In this document: piece by piece, positions 24,745 through 33,244 of the stretch
How positions within the stretch are numbered: the stretch's first letter is position 1
Layout: each line of letters begins with the position of its first letter
Assembly (NCBI GenBank): GCA_043101635.1
Contig: JBICIE010000272.1
Location: 1-42,892, forward strand
Reading direction: 5' to 3'
DNA: 42,892 bases
DNA from: CAYMJK01 sp043101635
GTDB taxonomy: Bacteria; Planctomycetota; Phycisphaerae; Phycisphaerales; UBA1924
Notes under the pieces: model-generated
The model's database searches: none
What the model saw: only the letters and a program-made list of their open reading frames with translations
Told to the model about the DNA's origin: nothing
Made by a program: the position numbers and the translations under genes

Positions 24745-25030
24745 CACAGATGGGATGTGATCCACAGATGACACAGATGGGATCCAGATAAGAAGAAAGG
24801 CCCGGCGCATCCGCCGGGCCCTCATTCGCTCAATCGCTATTCGCTCAATCGCTTCTTCCCCTCTGCGTCACTCTGCGCTCTCTGCGGCCTCTGCGTTCGG
24901 CCTTGTGATCCACAGATGACACAGATGGGATCCAGATAAGAAGAAAGACCCGGCGCCTTCGCCGGGCCAAACCCATCTTCCCCTCTGCGTCACTCTGCGC
25001 TCTCTGCGGCCTCTGCGTTCCGCCTCTCGG
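24732..25030 (+). repeat. Duplicated text-like repeat block with hairpins
   Basis: Two tandem units (about 24757-24902 and 24905-25030) share TGTGATCCACAGATGACACA, then ATCCAGATAAGAAGAAAG, then a GC hairpin, then CCCCTCTGCGTCACTCTGCG and CTCTGCGGCCTCTGCGTTC. A partial copy (24732 on) overlaps the aminotransferase stop. The first hairpin (GGCCCGGCG-CATC-CGCCGGGCC, 9 bp) is perfect. The second keeps CCCGGCG/CGCCGGG with a changed loop. The stems may serve as terminators. No gene is seen in 24745-25046. Confidence 0.75.
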
Positions 25031-25046
25031 CCTTTCGGCCTTCAGC

Positions 25047-25706
25047 TCACGCCGCCAGAGACAGTCCTTCGCTCTCGCCGTTGCCGGCGCCCAGGGGCAT
25101 GATGGCCTGCTCGCTGGGGGCGCTGGCGGAGTCGCCGCGTTTGGCGACGATGTAGTAGGTGGCGCTGGCGGTGCCGGCGGGCACGCCGCCATCGATGAAG
25201 CTCTTGGCCCCGCCGGCATCGCCGATCACGGCGAACGAGCCGACGGGCCCGAGGCGGCGGTAGATGATGTAGCGGGTGCCGCTGGGCTGGGCCGCCTTCC
25301 AGCGCAGCTCGATGGAGCCATCGTTGCGCAGCAGCGTGGTGAGGTTCTGCGGCTGCTCGGGCGGGGGGACAGCGCCGGCGGGGTCGCGCGGGGAGACCTG
25401 GGCGGTCTCGTAGACGCCGGGGTCGGCGGTGGTCTCGGCGTAGGCCTTGATGGTGGCGATCAGGTCGGCGCCGAAGGCGCGCATCTCGGCAACCGCGCTC
25501 TTGTAGGCGGTGGTCGCGGCCTTGGAGGTGTCGCGGATGGCCTGGGTGTTGTCGTAGGCGGCCCTTGCCTGCCCGACCATGGTGCTCAGATCGCTGACCT
25601 GCAGGGCGGTGAGGCCGATGAGGGTGGGATCGACGGCCCAGTCGGCGAGGCGGTTCTCGAACCACTGGATCTGATCGAGCGGATTGCGGGGCAGATTGGC
25701 GCCCAT
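25047..25706 (-). CDS. Hypothetical protein with fibronectin type III domain
   Basis: ATG 25706 follows AGGAGG. Residues 1-125 are helical (DQIQWFENRLADWAVDPTLIGLTALQVSDLSTMVGQARAAYDNTQAIRDTSKAATTAYKSAVAEMRAFGADLIATIKAYAETT). A Pro-rich linker follows. Residues ~140-215 look like an FN3 module (LTTLLRNDGSIELRWKAAQPSGTRYIIYRRLGP...KSFIDGGV...YYIVAKRGDSAS). There is no signal peptide or membrane segment. I recall this architecture as a common hypothetical in planctomycetes and other environmental bacteria, without known function. It stands alone downstream of the CRISPR array on the same strand. Confidence 0.75.
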   Translation of the reverse strand: MGANLPRNPLDQIQWFENRLADWAVDPTLIGLTALQVSDLSTMVGQARAAYDNTQAIRDTSKAATTAYKSAVAEMRAFGADLIATIKAYAETTADPGVYETAQVSPRDPAGAVPPPEQPQNLTTLLRNDGSIELRWKAAQPSGTRYIIYRRLGPVGSFAVIGDAGGAKSFIDGGVPAGTASATYYIVAKRGDSASAPSEQAIMPLGAGNGESEGLSLAA

Positions 25707-26000
25707 GGTGCGGTCCTCCTTGATGTGTGATGCGCTGGCTGCGCATGTGCCCGTCGAGCGCTGCAGAGATCGGGAAGCGCGCGGGCCCCGGATCCGGGGG
25801 TTGAGCGCGGAATGCGGAATTTTGGATGCGCGCAGATGGCGCAACCGGCGCTGTTTGACAGCCAAGCCCCGTGCAGCGGCCCGCGGGCCGTGATGGCGGG
25901 GCCCCCGCCGGTGTGCGCGAGGGCTGCGGGCGCGGGCGTGCTGGATGGGCTGAGGCTCGGGGCGGGTCCCCGGAATCGGGGGGGATCGGCAGCCCGGTGG

Positions 26001-26019
26001 CACGGGCTTCCAGCCCGTG
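26001..26019. repeat. Palindrome at the leader-distal edge of the CRISPR array
   Basis: CACGGGCT-TCC-AGCCCGTG is a perfect 8-bp hairpin, 8 nt before the last CRISPR repeat. A near copy (CACGGGCTGGAAGCCCG) occurs at 33971. On the minus strand it follows the array and might end the array transcript. The rest of 25707-26027 holds no gene. At 25969-25987 there is a 19-nt sequence whose inverted copy lies at 33353-33371. Confidence 0.6.
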
Positions 26020-26027
26020 TGCTTTGC

Positions 26028-26780
26028 TGTCTAAAGGGGCCGTGGCGTTGAAGCCGCGGAAACGCAGGGCGTGCTCGTCGACACGGAGGACCCGGAGGAG
26101 CTTCAATGGGGCCGCGGCGTCGAAGCCGCGGAAACGACCTTCGGGCATCACCAACGTCCGCGGGATGCTGCTGCTTCAATGGGGCCGCGGCGTTAGAGCC
26201 GCGGAAACACCTACGGCGGCTTCAAGGGCATCATCCCCAAGATGCTTCAATGGGGCCGCGGCGTTGAAGCCGCGGGAACAAGAGCGCCCGCCGGGCCGAG
26301 GTGCTGCCCAACGCGCTTCAATGGGGCCGCGGCGCCGACGCCGCGGAGGGGGCAGAAATGGCCCCTTGGCGTCCCGTATTGGATTCTTCAATGGGGCCGC
26401 GGGCGAAGCCGCGGAAGACAAGGACATGTCGTTCGATGACCGGACGCCGGAAATGCTTGAATGGGGCCGCGGCGTTTGAAGCCGCGGAAACGGCATGGAT
26501 GCTGGTTGTTCCCGTCCGCTGGTAGCCCGCTTCAATGGGGCCGCGGCGTTGAAGCCGCGGAAACGAATGCGACCAGCCTGTGCAAGTTCGGGCTGGCGGT
26601 GCTTCAATGGGGCCGCGGCGTTGAAGCCGCGGAAACTGGTCGCCACGCACACCACCAACATCCCCGACGACGTGCTTCAATGGGGCCGCGGCGTTGAAGC
26701 CGCGGAAGGGCGCCTTCGGGGCACCTGAAGCTCCGGCTCTTGGATGCTTCAATGGGGCCGCGGCGTTGCGCCGCGGTTAT
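26028..26780 (-). CRISPR. Type I-G CRISPR array, 11 repeats and 10 spacers
   Basis: The 36-nt repeat reads, on the minus strand, GTTTCCGCGGCTTCAAC then GCCGCGGCCCCATTGAAGC. It has a CCGCGGC/GCCGCGG stem and an ATTGAAGC 3' handle, which sets transcription to the minus strand, co-directional with cas. Repeat starts on the plus strand: 26028, 26100, 26173, 26244, 26315, 26385, 26455, 26529, 26601, 26674, 26746. Spacers are 34-37 nt. Only repeats at 26529 and 26601 match the consensus exactly. The 26028 copy is worn at its minus-strand 3' end, as expected of the old end. The 26746 copy is worn at its 5' end. Protein readings across the array (GFNAAAPLK-type strings) are artefacts. Confidence 0.97.
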
Positions 26781-26815
26781 TCACTTGCCAAGGTGCAGCT
26801 GGCGCGGCGAGCGCC

Positions 26816-28348
26816 TCAGGCTACTGACTCTAACCATGGAGCGCACAGACCGTAGCCGCGGAACCGCCCGGCGCCGACCAGCACGGGGCCGGGCACCGGC
26901 TCGGCAAATTGGATCACCGCGTGCGTCTGGTTCGGCGCCGAGCCGTCCTTCCGGCGGAGCGGTGTAAAGTCCCGGGCGTGCGGGGCGCCCGCCAGCGCTG
27001 AAACCGGCGCAACGGCAACATCCGCAGGCGTCGGCAGCCCTGCCCGCAGGCAGGCGGAGGCGACGATCTCGCGCATCGCCTCCTGCGCATCAGCACGCTG
27101 GCGCGCCTTCGGGTGGCGGTCGAGCACGATCGGCGTGACCGTCGCCCAGCGGGCCGCGGCCTCCGTGAAGCGGCGGACCATACGGTCGCGCGACTGGATC
27201 GGCGCCAGCACACCGCATGGCTCACCGGACTGCTCATCGACGAGGTCCGCGCCGGCAAGGGCCCGCCAGGCCCACGCGACAAGTTCCGCCGCCTCCGGCG
27301 CCTCGCTACCGACCAGCAGCAGCCGGCGCACAGGCCCGATGACCTCCGCCCGCCCGGCGCCACGGAACTCGATGGAGGGCAGCGGCGCGTAGGTGAAGCG
27401 CGGTTTCTGCGGATCGCTGCGGGCCGGGGCGGCGCCGTCGGGGCTGTGGCCGAGGATGACCTCGTTGATGCGATCCTCGGCCCACCCGGCCTGCCGGGCA
27501 GCGCCCGCCAGTGCGTGCCGCGCCATGCCGGCGACCGAGAGCGTGCGTGTCCCGGTCGAGAACGCGCGGAAGCCCTCGCCATCGAGGCGCAGCAGGGAGA
27601 AGGCGGCGATGGGGCGCGGGGCAGGGTCGGTATCGCGGCGGTAAGTGACCGCCGCGAACGTCGTCAGCGGGGCAACCGGCGCAAAGCCGGCGCGCTGAAC
27701 GCGATTGGTGAACGCCTCGTGCCGGCGCTCGAGGGCCCGCAGCGAACCACCGACCGGGACGCGCAGCGCGGCAGGGCCCGCGCCGCCGCGCGGCGCCCAG
27801 CGCTCGCCTTGAAGCGCTTTGGCCTCCGCCGCCGCGACGACCTGCCCATGCCCCACGACCAGGTCAACGCCCCAGCCGAGGGCGACCACAGCGCGCGCTG
27901 CCGCGGCGACGGCCTGCGCGTGGCGAAGATCATCGGCGCTCGGCGCATCCGGCATCGCCCACAGGTAATGCAACTGCTCGCCATCGACCATTCGCATCGG
28001 CCGGACGGTCTTCATCGTCCGGTGCTTCGCCGGGTTGGCGTCGCCCGCGCCATCGTCCCGGCCCCGAGCCCACGCCTTGGCGACGACATCCATGGCGTTG
28101 TTCGGCACGGAGAGGCGATAGGCTGCCCCGGGCGCGGCCCGCGGCGCGACGATGAGCGGCGGCGCCTGTCGCTCCAGCCAGCGCAGCGCGTCGCCCAGCC
28201 CGGCAAGGTCTCCGCCAGCAGCGGCTGCTGCGACCATCGCCTGGAAGAGGCGCAGCGGGGATGGCGGCCACTCAGGGGCGCCGCCATCGCGCCGGCCGTG
28301 AAAGCGGCCATCGAGGAACGTGATAGACAGGCAGAGGTACTGCGACAT
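26816..28348 (-). CDS. csb2: Type I-G Cas5-Cas6 fusion (Csb2)
   Basis: The 510-residue protein begins SQYLCLSITFLDGRFHGRRDGGAPEWPPSPLRLFQAMVAAAA, the typical opening of the Csb2/GSU0054 family, and ends GRFRGYGLCAPW, a glycine-rich RAMP-type loop. Csb2 combines Cas5, which binds the crRNA 5' handle, with Cas6, which cuts pre-crRNA after the repeat hairpin. ATG 28348 lies 11 nt after the csb1 stop with GAGGAG upstream. It is the last cas gene of the operon; only about 35 nt separate its stop from the first repeat. The length is usual for the family and no damage is seen. Confidence 0.92.
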   Translation of the reverse strand: MSQYLCLSITFLDGRFHGRRDGGAPEWPPSPLRLFQAMVAAAAAGGDLAGLGDALRWLERQAPPLIVAPRAAPGAAYRLSVPNNAMDVVAKAWARGRDDGAGDANPAKHRTMKTVRPMRMVDGEQLHYLWAMPDAPSADDLRHAQAVAAAARAVVALGWGVDLVVGHGQVVAAAEAKALQGERWAPRGGAGPAALRVPVGGSLRALERRHEAFTNRVQRAGFAPVAPLTTFAAVTYRRDTDPAPRPIAAFSLLRLDGEGFRAFSTGTRTLSVAGMARHALAGAARQAGWAEDRINEVILGHSPDGAAPARSDPQKPRFTYAPLPSIEFRGAGRAEVIGPVRRLLLVGSEAPEAAELVAWAWRALAGADLVDEQSGEPCGVLAPIQSRDRMVRRFTEAAARWATVTPIVLDRHPKARQRADAQEAMREIVASACLRAGLPTPADVAVAPVSALAGAPHARDFTPLRRKDGSAPNQTHAVIQFAEPVPGPVLVGAGRFRGYGLCAPWLESVA

Positions 28349-28359
28349 CGCGCGGCTCC

Positions 28360-29427
28360 TCAGGCCTTGGCCTTCTTCGATCGCTTGGCCGGCTTGCCAT
28401 CGGCGCCGTCGGTGGGATCCAGTTGCCTGTCGAACTGCACTTCCCAATTCTCGCCGACACCGAAGGCGGCGGCCGCGGCCGCGGCGTACTCCAGCGCAGC
28501 ATCGTGGGTGAGATTCAACGCAGCCCGCGCGCCGTCCGAACGAACCTCGACGAACTCGCTCTGCTTGTCCGGGTCGGGCACGAGGTTGCAGCCCTGCCGG
28601 AGGTAGGTCGTGGGCCGCGCGGTGAACGCCACAAGCGCCAGGCCGAGGATGTAGCGGCGGAGGGCGAGCGTCCCCTCCTCATCGGCGCCAGCGCGCAGCA
28701 GGCGAAGCGCAGCGAGGCTGAGCGTGGCGTCGCGACGGATGCCGCCGGTCGCGATGACGCCCCCGTGTGTGGCGGACGAGGGCACGTGTGTAAAGCCACG
28801 CTCCGCGTACTTGTCCCGGGTTGCACGGTCGGTCGGCTCGGGCAGCGCGCCGGCCGCGACATAGTCGACCGCGGGCACGAACTGCGCGCCGCGCGTCAGA
28901 CGGCGCACGTTGTAGGCGCGGATCGTCGATGCAATCAGCCGCGGCGCCTTGGCCTGGGTGTCCCTGGAATCCCAGACGCCGAACAGCAGCGATGTGGGCG
29001 CGAGCTTCGCGAGCGGCGCAGCGTCACCCGCCTGCAACGCGCGGAACGCCCCGCGAAGCTCCTTTTGCAACTCAGTGCAGCGGACCACCGCATCGCCAGC
29101 GCGATGCCCGGCTTCCAGGAGTGCAACGAGCTTGTCGCCGACCTTGATCGTCACCTGCGGCACGAGCGCTGCGCAGGGGTCTGTCGCAAAGATCGGCTCG
29201 ATTCGGTTCGCCTGGGATCCAACCGAGTCGATGAGGCAGACGTTCTCCTCGGCCTCGGGCGAAGGGTCGATGTTGTACCCGCCGGGGAAGCCGTCTCCCG
29301 CCGCGAAGGTCGCCGGGAAGATGACGCCGTCGCGCCCTTCGACCGGCATCAGGTGTTCGCGGCGAACGATGGCCGCGGCGCCCTCGCTGGTCAACCAGGA
29401 ATCGTGAGTGGTCAGGGCTGCGCTCAT
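28360..29427 (-). CDS. csb1: Type I-G Cas7 (Csb1), crRNA backbone subunit
   Basis: At 355 residues, it matches the Csb1/GSU0053 (Cas7) family: ENVCLIDSVGSQANRIEPIF near the N-terminus, VWDSRDTQAKAPRLIASTIRAYNVRRLTRGAQFVPAVDY in the centre, and THGGVIATGGIRRDATLSLAALR. Cas7 copies coat the crRNA spacer to form the Cascade filament. The C-terminus is a basic tail (KPAKRSKKAKA). The ATG overlaps the stop of the upstream gene by one base (TGATG), so translation is coupled. Confidence 0.93.
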   Translation of the reverse strand: MSAALTTHDSWLTSEGAAAIVRREHLMPVEGRDGVIFPATFAAGDGFPGGYNIDPSPEAEENVCLIDSVGSQANRIEPIFATDPCAALVPQVTIKVGDKLVALLEAGHRAGDAVVRCTELQKELRGAFRALQAGDAAPLAKLAPTSLLFGVWDSRDTQAKAPRLIASTIRAYNVRRLTRGAQFVPAVDYVAAGALPEPTDRATRDKYAERGFTHVPSSATHGGVIATGGIRRDATLSLAALRLLRAGADEEGTLALRRYILGLALVAFTARPTTYLRQGCNLVPDPDKQSEFVEVRSDGARAALNLTHDAALEYAAAAAAAFGVGENWEVQFDRQLDPTDGADGKPAKRSKKAKA

Positions 29428-30212
29428 CAGAGGACTCCTATGTGGACGGCGGGTTGAAAGGCCTTGTGCTTGCGCTGATCTGTCCGGAAACCGTTCTCAA
29501 AGCGGTACCGCTGCGAGGATACCCCAGGCAACAGGCCGCAGGCGGCAGCCGGGGCAATCGCAGCAGCGCACGGCGATGACCAAGTGCAATACTCGAAGAC
29601 ACGAGGAGCATCGGTCGGGGCCGGACGGACGCGCTGCAGTCCCAGCAGACAGAGGAACTCCACCGCGGGGTATGCGGCGGTCACCATGTTCAACGCATCA
29701 GGCGCAAAGCCGATGTCGAGGGACTGCGCGTTGCTGCCTCTGCGCGCGTCGAAGTAGTAAGGCTCAACCTTCTTCGTCGGCTCCAGAGGGTCGAACACAA
29801 CCTTGCTTTGATTGAGGATGTCTTCCCCATGGAACTGCGGATGCTGTAGTGCGTTCTGCATGGCGCGCGCGATGCGGAGCGAGCGCATGCTGCCGGCCCA
29901 GACCTTGAGGCGAGCGCCCACCGACCGGCGATCGGCCCACCAGTCAAGCAGCATACCGATCGGCGCATCCATCGCCATCGGTGAGGCGTAGTCGTCGCCC
30001 GGATCAACCTGTTGCAGTGCCGTGGCCGCCAACGGTGTCACCAGGTCGCTTAGGACAAGCGGTCCCGCGGACGAAAGGTAGAATCGGCCATCCTCGAACC
30101 AGCCCTCGGCGCTGTCGAGCAGCCGGTGTGCGACCTCAAGTAGGCCGCAACAGGCGAAGAAGTGCCCAGGGTTGGCGCTATCGACATCGACGCGGGCGAC
30201 GGCGGCGCTCAT
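29427..30212 (-). CDS. Type I-G Cas8-like subunit (Csb3/GSU0052-type)
   Basis: The 261-residue protein starts with VDVDSANPGHFFACCGLLEVAHRLLDSAEGWFEDGRF. The NPGHFFACCGLLE box is what I associate with the small Cas8/Csb3-type subunit found between cas3 and csb1 in type I-G loci. By position it should be the large-subunit equivalent that recognises the PAM and recruits Cas3. It is shorter than Csx17-type Cas8 proteins found in other I-G loci. Its start overlaps the cas3 stop by 4 nt and its stop overlaps csb1. The subunit name is less certain than its operon membership. Confidence 0.8.
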   Translation of the reverse strand: MSAAVARVDVDSANPGHFFACCGLLEVAHRLLDSAEGWFEDGRFYLSSAGPLVLSDLVTPLAATALQQVDPGDDYASPMAMDAPIGMLLDWWADRRSVGARLKVWAGSMRSLRIARAMQNALQHPQFHGEDILNQSKVVFDPLEPTKKVEPYYFDARRGSNAQSLDIGFAPDALNMVTAAYPAVEFLCLLGLQRVRPAPTDAPRVFEYCTWSSPCAAAIAPAAACGLLPGVSSQRYRFENGFRTDQRKHKAFQPAVHIGVL

Positions 30213-32821
30213 GTCATCGCCTCCGTGCGTGATGGACAGGCGCTCGCGGCTGCGTCGGCCGCGCGCAGGATCGACTCCAGATACGCCAGCCCCCAGCGGC
30301 CGTAGCGGCGCTGCAGGCGAGCGAAGCGCTGGGGTGTCTCGCGGGCCGCCTCTGCGGCGCGTCCGTCATCCCGCTCGGCGTCGAAAGCCTCGTCGGCGGG
30401 GAAGTGTGGACGAGCCCGGCCGTGGTGGGCGGCAATGAGATGCAGGGCCAGATCCTGCTCCTCCGGCGCCATCGCGCCCAGTTCCCCGGCCATCTCCGTC
30501 CCCAGCACGTCCAGTAGCGAGCCGAACTCGTGGCGGTACCGGCCCAGATCCAGCGGCGGCCGGCGGCTGCCCGACTTGGCAAGGGCCACCGCCGGATAGC
30601 GCTCGTTGCGGATGCCGCGCTGCCAGACCTGCCGCCGCTTGCCGACATCGTGCCATGCCGCGGCGCTCACCAGCGCGCGGCCCTCGGGCGTTCCGTCGAG
30701 TCCGAGGGCGCAGGCCAACCGCCGCGTGTGTCGCACCACATCGGCCAAGTGGTCATCCAGCGTCACGGCGGCCGCGGCGCTGCGCGAGCCATCGTCCTCA
30801 GCGGCCCGGGGCAGGGTGTACCAGTTCCAGCGGCGCCCGGGGAGGCCATCGCACGGCTCATCGTCGGCTTGTCCGGCTTGCTCCTCCTCCGGGCCAGCGG
30901 TGAAGTCGACCGATCGGACCAGCCGCATGCCGGGCGGGGGCGGCTCATCCCACAGGCGCACGCGCTTGCGAATCGTGCGATCCCGGTCGTCGTACCACTC
31001 GTCGGCGACATCGTACTGCTCGCCATCATCAAACCCGGCCGCGCCGCTCAGCCGACCGCGGCGGAGCCCGCCTGCTGCCGGTGGCAGCAGCACGATCCGG
31101 TTGGCAATCGTGGCTTCGCCCCCGTCCAGCAGCGCGCCGAGCGAACGCTGCTCGGCGCCGCGATCATCAACGATCCAGACCGGCGGATCTTCGCCATCCA
31201 GGCGCCTGGCCATCTTCTTGAGTTCGTCGATGATCCGGCCGGCCCTGTCGCGCAGCAGTTCATGCGGCTTGAGGGGCCAGTCCTCCAGGAGTTCATCGGG
31301 TGCGGCCGCGATGCGATCAGACCATGCGACCTCGCTGCGCCAGCCGAGACGCGCCTCCGGTGGCTCCCAGTCGCTCACGCCATGCAGCCAGTCGGCAACC
31401 GGTGGCCGGCCGGGCATTGCATCGAGCCCGGTCAGCGGTTTGCACAGGGAAGTCATGGCCCACGCGTCAAGCAGGATGTCTGTCGTCGCGAGGATTCTGG
31501 GCTCGGGCGAGAAGGCCGCTGCGCGGTCAGCGGCCGGGAGTTTCGCCAAGGCCCGGGGGCTCGCGTCGCCACCGAGCCTGCCAAGGAGTTCGAGCGTGCG
31601 GGCGCAGCGCTGGTCGTATTCCTTCTCGCCGAAGGCGACGGGATGGGCGATATCGACCGAGGCGCTGCCATCTCCGTACCGGTTCACGCGTCCGAACCGC
31701 TGGGCCATGCTCTCAAATGGCGTCAGATCGCAGACCAGATGATCGGCGGAGATGTCCAGACCAACCTCGCCCGCCGAGGTACAGACGAGAAAGACCGTCC
31801 CCTCAGCGACAGCGCACTGCGGGTCGCGATTGGCCGAGTTCAGGAACCGCTGGAAGACCGGGCGCTCCACCAGCCGGTCCCGCTCCAGACCGCGGAGCGC
31901 GCCGGTGAGCGCCTCGCACGATTCGGCCGGCAGTGCGCTGGCGATAGCATCGACATCATTGACCGTGCGCGCGAAGACAAGGATCGCTGAACCGGGAGCG
32001 GCCGCAGCGCGAGCGGTGGCCAATGCGGCAAGCTCGGACGGAAGGTCGTTCTCGCCGGCGGAGGGGTGGAGAACCAGAGCCTTCGCGGCGTCGATCCGGC
32101 GAGCAACGATCGGGTGCGCCTCATCCTCCGCATCAAGCGTGAAGGCGTCGCCATCGTCGTCGCGTGGCGTGGCCGTGAGAGCAAGGATGCGGGCCGGCCG
32201 GAATTCGTCGCACTGCTTCTGCGCTGCCCTGATCTCCTCCAGGAGAGCCTGGAAGGCCGGTTCGAGGTGCGCCTCATCGTGCATGATGAGCGCATCCTGT
32301 CCAAGGAACGCCGCGTGGAGGGGTCGGCTCTTGAATCCGCGGCCGTAGCCGCTGAACAGGAGGCGGCTACCGATCATGTCAACCGTGCCGACGATGATCG
32401 CTGGGCGGGCCGGGTCCATCGCCCATTCACCGTTGTCGGCGAACTGGCCGCGCAGGGTGCTGATCGCCAGCGGCGGCCCGTCTACGCCTGCGCCACGCAG
32501 CGACTCCAACTGCTGGCGCACCGCCCGAAGTTCTTCCCGCTGCAAGCGATCTCTTAGGCGTTCGGCCTCGCGCGTCGCCTGATCGACGATCGTGCGGCGG
32601 TTAACGATGTATACCAGCCGGCGCGGCGCGCGTGGCCCGACACTGGCCAGCGCAATGAGCCACACCGCCATCAGTGCTGTCTTGCCGAGGCCGGTCGGCA
32701 GCGCGACGACTTGCTGCCATTGATCGGTCGCAAACTGCGCATACGCCCGCTGCTGCCACGGCAACGGCGCATGATCCGTCAGGGCTTCGAACGTCGCCGA
32801 GAAGTCGGCCAGATCCGGCAT
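30209..32821 (-). CDS. cas3: Type I-G Cas3 helicase-nuclease with C-terminal HD domain
   Basis: The 870-residue protein has SF2 helicase motifs first: Q-motif region LPWQQRAYAQ, Walker A LPTGLGKT (Lys47), DEAH box (around Asp182), LALTATP, and VGLDISADHLVCDLTPFESMAQRFGRVNRYG. An HD nuclease domain comes at the end (AAWHDVGKRRQVWQ, His724-Asp725; later HHGRARPHFP). This order, helicase then HD, is the reverse of most Cas3 proteins and characteristic of type I-G. Cas3 unwinds and degrades the target strand once Cascade has bound. All motifs look intact. It is the first gene of the operon; no Cas1, Cas2 or Cas4 lies upstream in the window. Confidence 0.95.
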   Translation of the reverse strand: MPDLADFSATFEALTDHAPLPWQQRAYAQFATDQWQQVVALPTGLGKTALMAVWLIALASVGPRAPRRLVYIVNRRTIVDQATREAERLRDRLQREELRAVRQQLESLRGAGVDGPPLAISTLRGQFADNGEWAMDPARPAIIVGTVDMIGSRLLFSGYGRGFKSRPLHAAFLGQDALIMHDEAHLEPAFQALLEEIRAAQKQCDEFRPARILALTATPRDDDGDAFTLDAEDEAHPIVARRIDAAKALVLHPSAGENDLPSELAALATARAAAAPGSAILVFARTVNDVDAIASALPAESCEALTGALRGLERDRLVERPVFQRFLNSANRDPQCAVAEGTVFLVCTSAGEVGLDISADHLVCDLTPFESMAQRFGRVNRYGDGSASVDIAHPVAFGEKEYDQRCARTLELLGRLGGDASPRALAKLPAADRAAAFSPEPRILATTDILLDAWAMTSLCKPLTGLDAMPGRPPVADWLHGVSDWEPPEARLGWRSEVAWSDRIAAAPDELLEDWPLKPHELLRDRAGRIIDELKKMARRLDGEDPPVWIVDDRGAEQRSLGALLDGGEATIANRIVLLPPAAGGLRRGRLSGAAGFDDGEQYDVADEWYDDRDRTIRKRVRLWDEPPPPGMRLVRSVDFTAGPEEEQAGQADDEPCDGLPGRRWNWYTLPRAAEDDGSRSAAAAVTLDDHLADVVRHTRRLACALGLDGTPEGRALVSAAAWHDVGKRRQVWQRGIRNERYPAVALAKSGSRRPPLDLGRYRHEFGSLLDVLGTEMAGELGAMAPEEQDLALHLIAAHHGRARPHFPADEAFDAERDDGRAAEAARETPQRFARLQRRYGRWGLAYLESILRAADAAASACPSRTEAMT

Positions 32822-32940
32822 GGCGCATTTCCCCGCCTGCCGCGGCCCTACGCCACGACAAGCCCAGTGTAACCTGATCGCCCGGCCAGCGCCGGGCGCT
32901 CCGCACAGGCTGTCGCCTCGCAGAATCCCCGGTTCCGGGT

Positions 32941-32960
32941 CGTTCGCACACCAGCGAACG
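32941..32960. terminator. Perfect hairpin between the 68-aa gene and cas3
   Basis: CGTTCGC and GCGAACG form a 7-bp stem around a 6-nt loop, about 80 nt after the stop of the minus-strand small gene and 120 nt before cas3. No T-run follows. It could be a terminator for the small gene or an operator for cas3. A TACACT string on the minus strand near 32870 is a weak -10 candidate for cas3. Confidence 0.45.
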
Positions 32961-33037
32961 GTTCCATGCCATCTGAATGACGTGAACCGGCCTCAGCCGG
33001 GCGGCCCCCGAGCCCGCGGCGGGCCGCGACCGTTCCC

Positions 33038-33244
33038 TCAGCGGGTATGGCAGTCCGGCACGCAGTACGCGCAGCCATCGACGTTGGAGTAGTGCTTCCT
33101 GGCCTCGCGCACGGCCTCACGGCAGTTCGTGAACGAGCCAAGGTGCTTCCGGTTGGATGGCGCGGGCGGGTGCGGGCACCCTTCTTTGTGTACCTCGTGT
33201 TCGCCGGTGGGCTGCGGGTTCGTGTTGACAAAGTACTTGTGCAT
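33038..33244 (-). CDS. Small conserved Cys/His-rich protein
   Basis: This 68-residue protein reads MHKYFVNTNPQPTGEHEVHK, then GCPHPPAP...HLGSFTNCREAVREARKHYSNVDGCAYCVPDCHTR. I recognise it as a widespread bacterial small-protein family of unknown function with the pattern N-x-Q-x-x-G-x-H-E-V-H-x-x-x-C...LG-F-x-x-C-x-x-A-V...GCxxCxxxCH. The five Cys and several His suggest a zinc or other metal site. ATG 33244 follows AGGAG. The frame stays open far upstream to 34486, but that part is GC-rich noise across repeat units. It lies upstream of cas3 on the same strand, about 215 nt away; no link to CRISPR is implied. Confidence 0.85.
   Translation of the reverse strand: MHKYFVNTNPQPTGEHEVHKEGCPHPPAPSNRKHLGSFTNCREAVREARKHYSNVDGCAYCVPDCHTR

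Noticed and set aside
26041..26752. Several open frames across the array giving GFNAAAPLK or WGRGVEAAE strings
   Set aside because: They are translations of CRISPR repeats, a common annotation artefact.
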